64,000 nt of DNA from Robertmurraya andreesenii (GCF_030813005.1 NZ_JAUSTU010000003.1:62001-126000), one strand, 5' to 3'; shown: positions 16,166 to 24,995, numbered from the stretch's first letter. Made by a program: numbers and translations. Notes: generated by a model from the letters alone, not told the origin.

Positions 16166-18606
16166 GTACGGTTGAGAAATTTCGTGACCTCCCTTTAGAA
16201 GATGTGCTTGGGGACAGGTTTGGTCGCTACAGTAAATATATCATTCAGGATCGGGCATTGCCTGATGCACGAGATGGATTAAAGCCTGTCCAGCGCAGAA
16301 TTCTCTATGCCATGCATGTGGAAGGCAATACCCAGGATAAAGGCTTTCGAAAATCAGCGAAGACGGTTGGGAACGTTATTGGTAATTACCATCCACATGG
16401 AGATAGTTCTGTTTATGAAGCAATGGTAAGAATGAGCCAAGACTGGAAGCTGCGAGCCCTATTAGTTGAAATGCATGGGAATAACGGCAGTATTGATGGC
16501 GATCCTCCGGCTGCGATGCGTTATACAGAAGCAAGATTATCCGCAATTGCAGCTGAACTGTTACGGGATATCGACAAACGAACCGTTGATTTCGTCCCTA
16601 ACTTTGATGACACAGCCAATGAACCGACCGTGCTGCCAGCAATGTATCCCAATCTCCTAGTGAACGGATCTACTGGAATTTCAGCTGGTTATGCAACCGA
16701 TATCCCTCCTCATCATCTAGGTGAAGTCATTGATGGCGTGATCTTGCGAATGGACAATCCACATGCAACCATCGATGAACTTATGACTGTCATTAAGGGG
16801 CCAGATTTCCCAACAGGTGGGATTATCCAAGGGATTGACGGTATTAAGAAGGCTTATGAAACGGGAAAAGGGAAATTTATCATTCGTGGAAAAACCGAAA
16901 TTGAAACCGTGCGAGGTGGTAAGCAGCAAATCGTCATTACCGAAATACCCTTTGAGGTGAATAAAGCCAATCTCGTCAAAAAAATTGATGAATTCAGGGT
17001 CGATCGGAAGGTAGAAGGAATTTCAGAGGTTCGAGACGAAACGGATCGTACGGGCTTAAGAATTGTCATTGAATTAAAAAAGGAAGCGGATGCTGCAGGG
17101 GTACTAAATTATCTATTTAAAAATACTGACCTCCAGGTTACCTATAGCTTTAATATGGTAGCTATCCATAATCGCCGGCCAAAATTAATGGGGTTGGCGG
17201 AGCTATTGGATGCCTATATCGAGCATCAAAAGGAAGTTGTTACGAGAAGGACGCAATTTGACCTCCAAAAAGCAAAGGATCGTCAGCATATTGTTGAAGG
17301 TCTGATGAAGGCCCTTTCAATATTGGATGAAGTCATTGCTACGATCCGCGCATCGAAGGACAAGCGCGATGCAAAAGACAACTTAATTATCAAATTTCAG
17401 TTTTCTGAAGCACAGGCGGAAGCGATTGTTTCCTTACAGCTGTACCGCTTAACTAATACCGATATCACTGCATTGCAACAGGAAGCGGAGGAGCTTGCAA
17501 ACAAGATTGAGGAGCTTTCGAGTATTTTAGAAAGTGAGCGCAAGCTATTATCCGTCATTAAGAAGGAATTAAGGGATGTCAAAAAACGCTTTGCCGACCC
17601 AAGACGTACGCAAATTGAAGCGGAAATTGAGGAAATCAAGATCAATCTTGAGGTATTAGTCGCAAGTGAGGACGTCATTGTGACCGTCACCAAGGAGGGC
17701 TATGTAAAAAGAACAAGCCCCCGTTCCTTTGCTGCCTCAAATGGACAGGATTTCGGTATGAAGGATAGCGACCGATTGCTTGCAAAGTTAGAGATGAACA
17801 CGACAGATGTTCTCCTTCTTTTCACAAATAAAGGCAATTATTTGTATTGTCCTGTTCATGAGCTTCCAGATATTCGCTGGAAGGATCTAGGTCAGCATGT
17901 TGCCAATATCGTCCCGATTGACCGTGATGAGGTAATTGTACAAGCTTTGGCTGTACCAAATTTTGAGAAAGAAGCCTATCTTCTGTTTATCACAAAATAC
18001 GGCATGGTGAAGAAGACGGAGCTACATGCATACAAAGCCCAAAGATACTCAAAGCCGCTTGTTGCGGTGAATCTCAAAAAGGGTGATGAAGTCATCGATG
18101 TTTTTGAAACGGATGGGAAAAAAGAAGTCTTCCTAACTTCTTATCTTGGCTACGGATTAAGATTTTCCGAGGAAGAAGTCAACATCGTGGGCGCACGTGC
18201 TGCAGGTGTAAAAGGGATGAACCTGAAGGAAGGGGATTATATTTCAAGTGGAAATATCATTGATTCTTCCAAAGACGAGAGTGTCGTGATTGCAACTCAA
18301 CGTGGTTCGGTGAAGAAAATGAAGCTGACTGAATTTGAACTGACAACAAGAGCGAAGCGTGGGGTTGTTATGCTAAGAGAACTCAAATCCAATCCTCACC
18401 GCGTGATTGGGGCAGTGATCGTAAAGGCTGGGGATGAAGTTTTCATCCAGTCTGAGAAAGGACAAATTGAATCGATACATGCATCGGAATTAAGATACAA
18501 CGACCGCTATACGAACGGTTCCTTCCTTATTGATGAAGCAGAGAGTGGACAAGTCATGACAATATGGAAGGTTGAAGCGGAAAAGGAATTAGAAGATAAG
18601 AGCTAA
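16162..18606 (+). CDS. parC: DNA topoisomerase IV subunit A (ParC/GrlA)
   Basis: ParC is the DNA-cleaving subunit of topoisomerase IV. The 814-residue protein has the catalytic tyrosine at 121 in AMRYTEARLS, the winged-helix and tower regions, a coiled coil (about 440-490) and a C-terminal beta-pinwheel (about 495-805) with repeated GxVKxx strands. In the quinolone-resistance region the residues equal to Ser80 and Glu84 of S. aureus GrlA are Ser82 and Glu86, the fluoroquinolone-sensitive forms. The ATG overlaps the parE stop by 4 nt. Confidence 0.97.
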   Translation: MSTVEKFRDLPLEDVLGDRFGRYSKYIIQDRALPDARDGLKPVQRRILYAMHVEGNTQDKGFRKSAKTVGNVIGNYHPHGDSSVYEAMVRMSQDWKLRALLVEMHGNNGSIDGDPPAAMRYTEARLSAIAAELLRDIDKRTVDFVPNFDDTANEPTVLPAMYPNLLVNGSTGISAGYATDIPPHHLGEVIDGVILRMDNPHATIDELMTVIKGPDFPTGGIIQGIDGIKKAYETGKGKFIIRGKTEIETVRGGKQQIVITEIPFEVNKANLVKKIDEFRVDRKVEGISEVRDETDRTGLRIVIELKKEADAAGVLNYLFKNTDLQVTYSFNMVAIHNRRPKLMGLAELLDAYIEHQKEVVTRRTQFDLQKAKDRQHIVEGLMKALSILDEVIATIRASKDKRDAKDNLIIKFQFSEAQAEAIVSLQLYRLTNTDITALQQEAEELANKIEELSSILESERKLLSVIKKELRDVKKRFADPRRTQIEAEIEEIKINLEVLVASEDVIVTVTKEGYVKRTSPRSFAASNGQDFGMKDSDRLLAKLEMNTTDVLLLFTNKGNYLYCPVHELPDIRWKDLGQHVANIVPIDRDEVIVQALAVPNFEKEAYLLFITKYGMVKKTELHAYKAQRYSKPLVAVNLKKGDEVIDVFETDGKKEVFLTSYLGYGLRFSEEEVNIVGARAAGVKGMNLKEGDYISSGNIIDSSKDESVVIATQRGSVKKMKLTEFELTTRAKRGVVMLRELKSNPHRVIGAVIVKAGDEVFIQSEKGQIESIHASELRYNDRYTNGSFLIDEAESGQVMTIWKVEAEKELEDKS

Positions 18607-18611
18607 CGAGA

Positions 18612-18645
18612 GGTCCCTGCTTGAATTTGCAGGGTCTTTTTTTGT
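18612..18645 (+). terminator. Terminator after parC
   Basis: Stem with CCCTGC / GCAGGG core and an 8-nt loop, followed by TCTTTTTTTG. Confidence 0.85.
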
Positions 18646-18804
18646 TCATCTCCGTCTTAGGTCCGAGAGAAAAACCATCAAAAGACCCTAACCTTAGATG
18701 GTAAGCTTTACTAAAATAAAGTTAGATGAAAGAAATTCATGGAAATTAAACGGTTTTTGAAATATTTGTCTAATTATGAAGCTTAACGGAGAGGAAGTTT
18801 TATC

Positions 18805-20085
18805 ATGGAGAATGCGATTAAAAGAAACATTCGCTTGTTTTTAACAGGAAAACTAACGGCAGCCCTTGGATCATCCATTTATGGTTTTGTCATCGGGCTC
18901 TATATTCTGGCAGAAACGGGATCGAGCTTAAATTTTGCGATTACATTGTTGTTGAGTGTGTTACCCCACGTCCTCCTTGCCCCATTGGCTGGGACGCTAA
19001 GTGATCGGTGGGATCGTAAGAAGTTAATCATTTTTTCTGATTTTGCTTGTGCAATTTGGTTAGCCATTATCTTTGTGATTTTTACATATTTTAATCAAGA
19101 AATCTGGGTGTTATATTTGGCAACCACCATCCTGAATATTCTCAACACCTTTTACTCCATTGCCGTCACATCCGCCATTTACAATATGGTCGGCCCAGAC
19201 TCTCTTCAAAAGGCAATGTCTCTGAACCAGGCAGCTGTTTCAATTTCTACAATCTTAGGACCTGTTTTGGGAGGGGTATTATTTGGGTTCTTCCATATCT
19301 CAACCTTTATGATTATTAATATCATTACCTTTACGATTTCTGGGCTTGCGAATATATTTATCTCTTATCATTTATTTGCCGAAAAAGAAGAAGAAGAGTC
19401 TCAAAAAAGCATTCTAGCAGAATTAAAAGACGGTTTGGCCTATGCAAAGAATCAACCATTCTTAAAAAGTCTCATCATGGTTGCTATTTTTCTAAACTTC
19501 TGGTTTGCTGTTTTTCCTGTTGCTTTACCGTATTTAGTTCTTACTGTAAGAAAGATGGAGGCTTTTCAGCTTGGCATTATAGAAGGGGCTTTTTCCGTTG
19601 GCATGCTCGTCATGTCCATTATTCTCTCGCAGAAACAAGAAATTAAAAAGAAGGAACTTAGTATTATTGGCGGGCTTTTTGGGATGGCCATTGTCTTAAT
19701 GTTAATCGGGGTTCCTGGTATTTCTGGATTCGCTGGCATCCCTAACACGATTTTCTTTCCATATTTAATCGTTCTCGTCTTATTTTTGTCATCCTTTATC
19801 ATGTTGATCAATATGCCGATTATGGTGTTGCTACAAAAAAGCACGCCAGATGTCTATCGCGGACGGGTCATGTCTTTGCTTGAAACAGGAGCAAGTGCGA
19901 TGACACCGCTCGGATTCATTCTCTTTGGACTGTTACTTGAAAAAATCCCAGTCTGGATTTTATTAGTGTTCTGCGGCTTATGTGTGATTGTTCTGATCCT
20001 CCGAACCTTAAAAGAAAAAACTCTCATTCAGCATTTGAGAAAAATTGAAAATGAAGAAGAAGTCGCAATGGAAACGTCGGTTTAG
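18805..20085 (+). CDS. MFS transporter, H+-antiporter-3 (macrolide-efflux-like) type
   Basis: The 426-residue protein has 12 hydrophobic segments with the MFS loop motif LAGTLSDRWDRKKLIIFSDF after helix 2 and a matching second-half loop (STPDVYRGRVMSL). This arrangement is typical of MefA-like multidrug or macrolide efflux carriers of the DHA family; the substrate is not known. GGAGAGGAAG precedes the ATG. The stop lies inside a terminator stem. Confidence 0.85.
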   Translation: MENAIKRNIRLFLTGKLTAALGSSIYGFVIGLYILAETGSSLNFAITLLLSVLPHVLLAPLAGTLSDRWDRKKLIIFSDFACAIWLAIIFVIFTYFNQEIWVLYLATTILNILNTFYSIAVTSAIYNMVGPDSLQKAMSLNQAAVSISTILGPVLGGVLFGFFHISTFMIINIITFTISGLANIFISYHLFAEKEEEESQKSILAELKDGLAYAKNQPFLKSLIMVAIFLNFWFAVFPVALPYLVLTVRKMEAFQLGIIEGAFSVGMLVMSIILSQKQEIKKKELSIIGGLFGMAIVLMLIGVPGISGFAGIPNTIFFPYLIVLVLFLSSFIMLINMPIMVLLQKSTPDVYRGRVMSLLETGASAMTPLGFILFGLLLEKIPVWILLVFCGLCVIVLILRTLKEKTLIQHLRKIENEEEVAMETSV

Positions 20086-20097
20086 CCGGCGTTTTTT
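20072..20097 (+). terminator. Terminator overlapping the MFS stop codon
   Basis: Stem AACGTCGG / CCGGCGTT, 5-nt loop containing the TAG stop, then six T. Confidence 0.85.
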
Positions 20098-20164
20098 GCT
20101 ATATTACATCATTTTTCCAATTTGGGGCATATTAAACTCACCAAGTTCTGAGGAGTGGATATGT

Positions 20165-20932
20165 ATGAGGAAAGAATTCATCATTCTTGTGGCTGCGTTT
20201 TTTATCATGTCCTTAACAGCATTTTCAGCTGTCTATGCCCTTGAAGAAGAGAAAAAACCTGTCCTTATTACCGAGAAAACCGCAGATATCACAGGAGATG
20301 GGGAGGAAGAGAGCATCTATTTAAAGGGGATAGAATATCAAGAGGATAGCCTACACTTTAAGACTATTTTTCTAGAGGTTCGTGAAAAAAATGGTCGTAC
20401 CCATAATATGGAATTTGATGGGGGATTTGAACCAGCCATTTGTCTAAAGGATTTCAACGATGATGGTGTAAAGGATGTCCTTGTTACGATCAATACGGGG
20501 GGCAGCGGTGGAATCCTCAACCACCATCTGTACTCCCTAAAGGATTCCAAGGTTACCGATCTTATGACACCAGAACCATTAGTGATTTCTGGACAATTTC
20601 TAGATAAGTACAAAGCAAAAATTACGATTGAAAATAACCATAAATCCCATAAGTTTGACCTAAAGGAGCGGGCAAAGGATTATGAACTAAACGGGCTATA
20701 TCATAATGGGAAATTAAATGAACCAACTGAGTTAATTATGGGAGGATTTGATCGGCTTAAGCCCATAAAAATTAAGGGTAAGAAGTGGGGCTTGCGAGGA
20801 AATCAAACAATAAGCGGAGCAGCTCATGCGGATGTTATTGGTAGAGTGGAATCCACTTGGATCCTTAAAAATGGGGTCTGGGTATTATTAAGCACAAAGG
20901 TATTTGAGGCAAATATGAAGCAGCAGAAGTAG
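20165..20932 (+). CDS. Secreted protein with FG-GAP/VCBS-like calcium-binding repeats
   Basis: The 255-residue product has a signal peptide (residues 1-24, cut likely after AVYA). Two acidic loops, DITGDGEEES and DFNDDGVKDV, have the D-x-[DN]-x-D-G calcium-loop pattern of FG-GAP/VCBS repeats. Similar secreted bacillus proteins are of unknown role. I start at ATG 20165: AGGAGTGG at 20151-20158 lies 6 nt before it. The ATG at 20161 is out of frame, and the longer frame from 20045 overlaps the previous terminator and lacks a signal peptide at its start. Confidence 0.72.
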   Translation: MRKEFIILVAAFFIMSLTAFSAVYALEEEKKPVLITEKTADITGDGEEESIYLKGIEYQEDSLHFKTIFLEVREKNGRTHNMEFDGGFEPAICLKDFNDDGVKDVLVTINTGGSGGILNHHLYSLKDSKVTDLMTPEPLVISGQFLDKYKAKITIENNHKSHKFDLKERAKDYELNGLYHNGKLNEPTELIMGGFDRLKPIKIKGKKWGLRGNQTISGAAHADVIGRVESTWILKNGVWVLLSTKVFEANMKQQK

Positions 20933-20949
20933 GCTACATTTATAAAGTA

Positions 20950-21135
20950 AAGCTCTTTTCTCAAACATAATTGCTTTTGAACAAATAGTAGTTAGACAAA
21001 ACGATGTTTGATGCAATCTATCTGTAGAAACAACGAAGAAAAGTGCGGCCCATTCTATACGTATCGCACGCCTAGAATGAAACGGAATGGCCAGCATTAT
21101 GGACATTCCAGAACCATAATCCGTGCGAAAACAGT
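20950..21135. repeat. Intergenic repeat, copy A
   Basis: Fills most of the 292-bp gap before the staygreen gene. The first 37 nt (aagctcttttct...) match copy C at 45823-45861 except for a short insertion. The second half, with the hairpin-forming GAAACGGAATGG and ACATTCCA, matches copy B at 43526-43640. No ORF is seen in it. Likely a diverged, dispersed non-coding element. Confidence 0.5.
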
Positions 21136-21224
21136 CTAAAGTAAGTAGGCACTTGTCACCCTTGTTATTATTTAACATATATTACAACAAGAAGAATAAT
21201 TCATCATTTAGGGGGGCTTCTGCA

Positions 21225-21704
21225 ATGAGTAAGTTTGATCCTTCTAGCTTAAGAGTGACCTTTTTGCCACCTGTCACCCCTTTTAAGCCAGTTGATGAAA
21301 GAAAATATACGATGACGCATTCGGATGAAACAGGGGAGTTATTCTTGACGGTTGGTTATTGCTATGATGAGAGCTGCATTGATCCAAAGTTTCGTGACGA
21401 GGTGCTTGCTGAATGGACGCCACGAATGGGTCAGTATGTATTAAGCGGGAAAGTCTATGTAAGCGGCGGGGAATTTGATGAGCAGTATTCGAAAATCCGT
21501 TTTATGATTTTTCAGCGTGAACTAAAGCTAGCCCTAACAGCCATTGTCTATGGTGACAGAGCTTTTTATCAGTATTACCCATGGCTTCTTGATTCACCAA
21601 TCTATATTCAATTCGAATCTACCTATCCTTTATATAATCAAATACTGTACTTTGGCACCCCGAGACAATACTTAAATGCAGCCCTTCAGGAAACTGTTTC
21701 GTAA
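21225..21704 (+). CDS. Staygreen (SGR) family protein, Mg-dechelatase-like
   Basis: The 159-residue soluble protein matches the staygreen domain: LRVTFLPPVTP near the N-terminus, KYTMTHSDETGELFLTVG, an RDEVLAEW helix, and the MGQYVLSGKVYVSGG strand. Plant STAY-GREEN removes magnesium from chlorophyll a; homologues occur in some bacteria, including bacilli without chlorophyll, where the natural substrate is not known. Start at ATG 21225; the longer frame from 21123 runs back into a repeat and has no ribosome binding site (AGGGGGG lies 8 nt before 21225). It stands alone between a repeat and a terminator, so no operon partner hints at its role. Neighbouring genes show no tetrapyrrole function. 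Confidence 0.8.
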   Translation: MSKFDPSSLRVTFLPPVTPFKPVDERKYTMTHSDETGELFLTVGYCYDESCIDPKFRDEVLAEWTPRMGQYVLSGKVYVSGGEFDEQYSKIRFMIFQRELKLALTAIVYGDRAFYQYYPWLLDSPIYIQFESTYPLYNQILYFGTPRQYLNAALQETVS

Positions 21705-21736
21705 CACAGGAGATAACCACCCTGTGTTTTTTGTTT
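21703..21736 (+). terminator. Terminator after the staygreen gene
   Basis: Stem ACACAGG / CCTGTGT followed by TTTTTGTTTTT, overlapping the stop codon. Confidence 0.85.
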
Positions 21737-21829
21737 TTCCCTTATGCGCTGTTCTTTTCAGGTCAATGCAGGATTTCATTGGAAAGACCTAGAATTAAAT
21801 AGATTAGATACTTAAAAGGGGTGAGGGGG

Positions 21830-23320
21830 ATGTCGATTTTTCCGTTTTGGCTCTATGATGGAATAGGAATAGCGGAATTATTAAAGAAAAAAGAGATTTC
21901 GATGAACGAGCTTTTGACAGCTGTTATTGCACGGATTGAGGAAAAAAATCCATCTATTCAAGCAGTGATTCATAAAATTTACGAGCATGCGGAGAGGGAG
22001 TTGGAGTTAACTGCTGATTTTGCGGGAGTGCCAATTGTTTTAAAGGATATCGCACAAGAGATTAAGGGTGAGCCCATTACATCTGGATCAAAAGCATACG
22101 AGGGCTTTATTGCAAAAGAAGATTCCGAGTTTGTGAGACGGGTAAGAAATACAGGTGCGGTCTTTATGGGGATAACGAATGTACCCGAATTTGCGTTAAT
22201 GGGGATTACTGAACCTTCTCATTACGGACCAACTCGTAATCCTTGGAATACTGACTATACTCCTGGCGGATCAAGTGGTGGCTCAGCCGCTGCTGTTGCT
22301 GCCGGACTTGTGCCGATGGCTGGAGCAAATGACGGCGGTGGTTCTATTCGTATCCCTGCTGCCTACTGTGGATTATTTGGCTTAAAACCAACAAGGGGAA
22401 GAACACCAGTAGGAAGAAGTTTCGGCAGACATTGGCAAGGTGCCTCTGCTGACCATATTCTTTCCAGGTCCGTTCGGGATAGTGCATTAATGTTGGATCT
22501 AATAAAGGGGTATGAAAAGGGAGCAGCTTTTCCGGCACCACCTTTTGATGAAAATTATTTTGAATGTATTCAGAAGCCGCTTGGAAGACCGCTGCGTATT
22601 GCATTTTCAGTTACTTCTCCAATTGGTGCTGAAGTGCATGAAGAGTGCAAGCAAGCAGTTATGAAAACAGTCGAAATTCTAGAAGCCATGGGGCATCAGG
22701 TGGAAGAAAAAGAGACGGGAGTTGACGGAAGGAAAATCGCTAAGAGCTATATGACCATGTACTTCGGGGAAGTAGCTGCTGGGCTTGCTTCATTAGAAGA
22801 AATCCTTGGGCGAAAGGTAAAAAGGACTGATGTCGAGCCGACAACATGGCTGTTGGGTCTGCTTGGCAAGGTAACAAGTGCCGGAGAATGGGTCCTCGCT
22901 TTAAGAGAGTGGGACAAAGCAGCTTTCTTAATGGAAGATTTTCACGAGACCTACGATCTTTACGTAACTCCGACAACCGCTTTTCCTCCAGCAAAAATCG
23001 GAGAACTCGCCTTAAAATCTTCTGAAAATACGATGATAAAGGTTATTGATACATTGAGGCTAGAGTCACTCGTCAAAAAATCCGGGTTTATTGACCAGCT
23101 GATTGAAAACTCCTTGAAGCGTACACCTTTTACCCAGCTGGCCAACTTAACAGGACAGCCCGCAATGAGCGTTCCGATGCATCTTACAAAGGAAGGCCTC
23201 CCAATTGGTGTTCAATTTATGGCAGCAAAGGGGAGAGAGGACCTGCTTTTTGCCATGGCAGCAGAATTAGAGAAAACGGATGAATGGATAGATATCTTGA
23301 AATGCCCGATGATGGTGTAG
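21830..23320 (+). CDS. Amidase-signature family hydrolase
   Basis: The 496-residue protein shows the amidase-signature Ser-cisSer-Lys triad: Lys72 (VLKDIAQ), Ser148 in PGGSSGGSAAAVA and Ser172 in GGGSIRIPAAYCG. Members hydrolyse amides such as 6-aminohexanoate dimers, aryl-amides or, in GatA, Gln-tRNA amide. No GatB or GatC lies nearby, so this is a stand-alone amidase, not the tRNA enzyme. I start at ATG 21830 because the purine-rich GGTGAGG precedes it; GTG 21821 would have almost no spacer. Substrate unknown. Confidence 0.87.
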   Translation: MSIFPFWLYDGIGIAELLKKKEISMNELLTAVIARIEEKNPSIQAVIHKIYEHAERELELTADFAGVPIVLKDIAQEIKGEPITSGSKAYEGFIAKEDSEFVRRVRNTGAVFMGITNVPEFALMGITEPSHYGPTRNPWNTDYTPGGSSGGSAAAVAAGLVPMAGANDGGGSIRIPAAYCGLFGLKPTRGRTPVGRSFGRHWQGASADHILSRSVRDSALMLDLIKGYEKGAAFPAPPFDENYFECIQKPLGRPLRIAFSVTSPIGAEVHEECKQAVMKTVEILEAMGHQVEEKETGVDGRKIAKSYMTMYFGEVAAGLASLEEILGRKVKRTDVEPTTWLLGLLGKVTSAGEWVLALREWDKAAFLMEDFHETYDLYVTPTTAFPPAKIGELALKSSENTMIKVIDTLRLESLVKKSGFIDQLIENSLKRTPFTQLANLTGQPAMSVPMHLTKEGLPIGVQFMAAKGREDLLFAMAAELEKTDEWIDILKCPMMV

Positions 23321-23412
23321 GATATTATGATAACTAAATTATATGTGAAATCCGGTAATTAAATTTGTTTTAAACAAAAATAAATTTGAGCAAACTCTCT
23401 AGGATTTTCTTT

Positions 23413-23447
23413 AAAGTAGCCAAAAATACTGTTGGCTACTTTGTATT
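23413..23447. terminator. Bidirectional terminator-like hairpin
   Basis: Perfect 11-bp stem AAAGTAGCCAA / TTGGCTACTTT, 8-nt loop, T-rich tail. It lies 92 nt after the amidase and could also end the minus-strand operon coming from 24.9 kb. Confidence 0.6.
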
Positions 23448-23560
23448 AGAATTTTGAGATTGGCTGAACGTAATTGATGGTCTGGCAAATCTATCTAAGA
23501 TAGCGAAAATATACAAAGGTTAAAACTTAATGATTACTGAACGATCCAACATGTTTTTTT

Positions 23561-23607
23561 TATTCCATCTCACTATCTTAAGTATACTTAGATTATGAGA
23601 TGGAATA
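23561..23607. other. 47-bp near-palindrome in the 370-bp gap 23321-23690
   Basis: Arms TATTCCATCTCA (23561-23572) and TGAGATGGAATA (23596-23607) are perfect inverted repeats. Between them lies another palindrome centred on AAGTATACTT. The plus strand has eight T before it and a T-rich stretch after it. It may be a terminator, an operator or a recombination site. The rest of the gap is AT-rich and shows no gene. Confidence 0.5.
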
Positions 23608-23690
23608 TTTATTATTTTTATAGCTTCCTATAATATATATTATGTCCATGGCGTTGTTTTAGATTAGCATAATTTAAAACCAAATGACTC

Positions 23691-24062
23691 CTACTCTATC
23701 CGATGCCTATGACTTTGATTCTTTAAAGTACTTACATCTATATAATTTATACTATACTCAATAACATCGTTAATAAATAAATGCTGTTCTTTTGCAAAGT
23801 CTCTAGTTTTATTTAGTAATTCCTTATCATATGTACTTTTGTACTGTATACGATCTTTGGGTCTCAAATCTTTGTTGTATTGAATGCTACCGTGTGATAA
23901 TAGATTTTTTAACCCATTTTCAATTAAATAGTTTACGTGAGTATTATACTCCTGTGCCATTAATTGTAACTGATCAAGGCACGCTCTGCTAATATTTGTC
24001 CTGAATGCTATTCTTGTGGTGTCAGTTATTGCTATTAATCCATCTCTTGTTTTTTTCCACAT
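23691..24062 (-). CDS. Putative DNA-binding protein with two ribbon-helix-helix-like halves
   Basis: The 123-residue basic protein seems to contain an internal duplication. Residues about 17-55 (starting RIAFRTNISRACLDQLQLMA) and about 72-110 (starting RIQYKSTYDKELLNKTRDFA) share the pattern of a short strand, a helix, a turn and a second helix with hydrophobic spacing, as in ribbon-helix-helix repressors. The gene follows the LAGLIDADG-type gene by 24 nt with GGAGAGAGG as ribosome binding site, so both are probably read from the LexA-type promoter at 24.97 kb. The family is not recognised by name and DNA binding is inferred. Confidence 0.55.
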   Translation of the reverse strand: MWKKTRDGLIAITDTTRIAFRTNISRACLDQLQLMAQEYNTHVNYLIENGLKNLLSHGSIQYNKDLRPKDRIQYKSTYDKELLNKTRDFAKEQHLFINDVIEYSINYIDVSTLKNQSHRHRIE

Positions 24063-24086
24063 ACAAATCCCTCTCTCCTAATACTA

Positions 24087-24872
24087 TTAAATTTCATGTG
24101 ATCTCTGTGTCAATAATTCTCTTTTATAAAATATAAAGTTATCTGTAGCATTATTGTAAACAATATCTGCTAGTTTTGGAAGCTCATATTTCCCTTTAAC
24201 CCAAACCCTATATACCACATTTCCAGATGGGTTCATTTCTGATGTTATCTCAGATCTAAGCTTCCAAGATTGAAATATTGATAATAATCCCTCAGCAAAT
24301 GATAGACTACCCGTTGTTACATTCATTACATATCCTCTTTTTTGTACCCAACCATCCCCGTCAATAATCCCTCTAACGAAGGAGGGCAAAAATTCTTCAG
24401 GTACATTCGGAAATGGAACAGTAAATGATTTTTTCGGACCAATACCCATTTCTTCTAGATCTTTTTTGATTTCTTTGGAGTTAATAATAAGCGATTGAGT
24501 CTGCATGGTTGGACCATATGGGGCTAAAACATAATCGGCTTCCATGTAATTAGCGATAATACGGAGAATCCTTTCATCCTTTTGAGAAAAGGTTATACTG
24601 TGCGCCTTTGAGTTAACATGCCCATCGGTGATGAAAATTCCAAGTACCCATGCCATTTCATGGGACCAATTTTTAAAGAAATCTTCGTTGACTTTATGCT
24701 TTCTTGGACGCCCAGAAGATTGCTCACGATTCATCTCTATCCCATGCTTGTAGATGACATTTCGAATCGCTCGGTCAGAAAGCCCGATAATTGGTTCCAT
24801 CTCCTTAAAGGGCATCCCGCTTTTATACATTTGAATAATCTCCTCATCAGTAATTCCAGGGTTTCTAGGCAT
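24087..24872 (-). CDS. Free-standing LAGLIDADG homing-endonuclease-like protein with N-terminal HTH
   Basis: The 261-residue protein starts with a helix-turn-helix region (about 5-45, ITDEEIIQMYKSGMPFKEME then LSDRAIRNVIYKHG). It carries two LAGLIDADG-type helices: WVLGIFITDGHV (about residues 75-86) and FVRGIIDGDGWV (about 165-176), both with the terminal catalytic-type aspartate and glycine. Such monomeric enzymes make double-strand breaks at long sites; some family members have become regulators. No intron or intein surrounds it, so it is free-standing. GAAAAGGGG precedes the ATG. The promoter has TATAAT (minus strand) and a near-consensus LexA box, which suggests SOS control. Confidence 0.8.
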   Translation of the reverse strand: MPRNPGITDEEIIQMYKSGMPFKEMEPIIGLSDRAIRNVIYKHGIEMNREQSSGRPRKHKVNEDFFKNWSHEMAWVLGIFITDGHVNSKAHSITFSQKDERILRIIANYMEADYVLAPYGPTMQTQSLIINSKEIKKDLEEMGIGPKKSFTVPFPNVPEEFLPSFVRGIIDGDGWVQKRGYVMNVTTGSLSFAEGLLSIFQSWKLRSEITSEMNPSGNVVYRVWVKGKYELPKLADIVYNNATDNFIFYKRELLTQRSHEI

Positions 24873-24965
24873 ATTCTCATTCCCCTTTTCAAGAATTTTT
24901 TATACTCCAAGGGATCTTTCGTCGCCTTTTGATGAGTTTGCTTTCCGACATATTCCCTATATTTT

Positions 24966-24971
24966 ATTATA
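24966..24971 (-). promoter_or_regulatory. -10 element TATAAT for the LAGLIDADG operon
   Basis: On the minus strand a perfect TATAAT lies 94 nt before the start codon. The -35 position falls inside the LexA-type box at 24982-24995; no strong TTGACA is seen. Confidence 0.55.
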
Positions 24972-24981
24972 ACATAGAAAC

Positions 24982-24995
24982 AGAACAAATGTTCC
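24982..24995. promoter_or_regulatory. LexA (DinR) box over the LAGLIDADG promoter
   Basis: AGAACAAATGTTCC matches 13 of 14 positions of the Bacillus LexA consensus CGAACRNRYGTTYC. It covers the -35 region of the minus-strand promoter, the right place for repression. Confidence 0.75.

Noticed and set aside
20045..20164. Long N-terminal extension of the FG-GAP-like gene
   Set aside because: It would overlap the MFS stop and its terminator. The signal peptide begins at ATG 20165, which has a good ribosome binding site.
21123..21224. N-terminal extension of the staygreen gene
   Set aside because: It lies in the repeat region; ATG 21225 has AGGGGGG correctly spaced.
24618..24932. Plus-strand ORF over the LAGLIDADG gene
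   Set aside because: Shadow frame with no ribosome binding site or family. The minus-strand protein has clear motifs.
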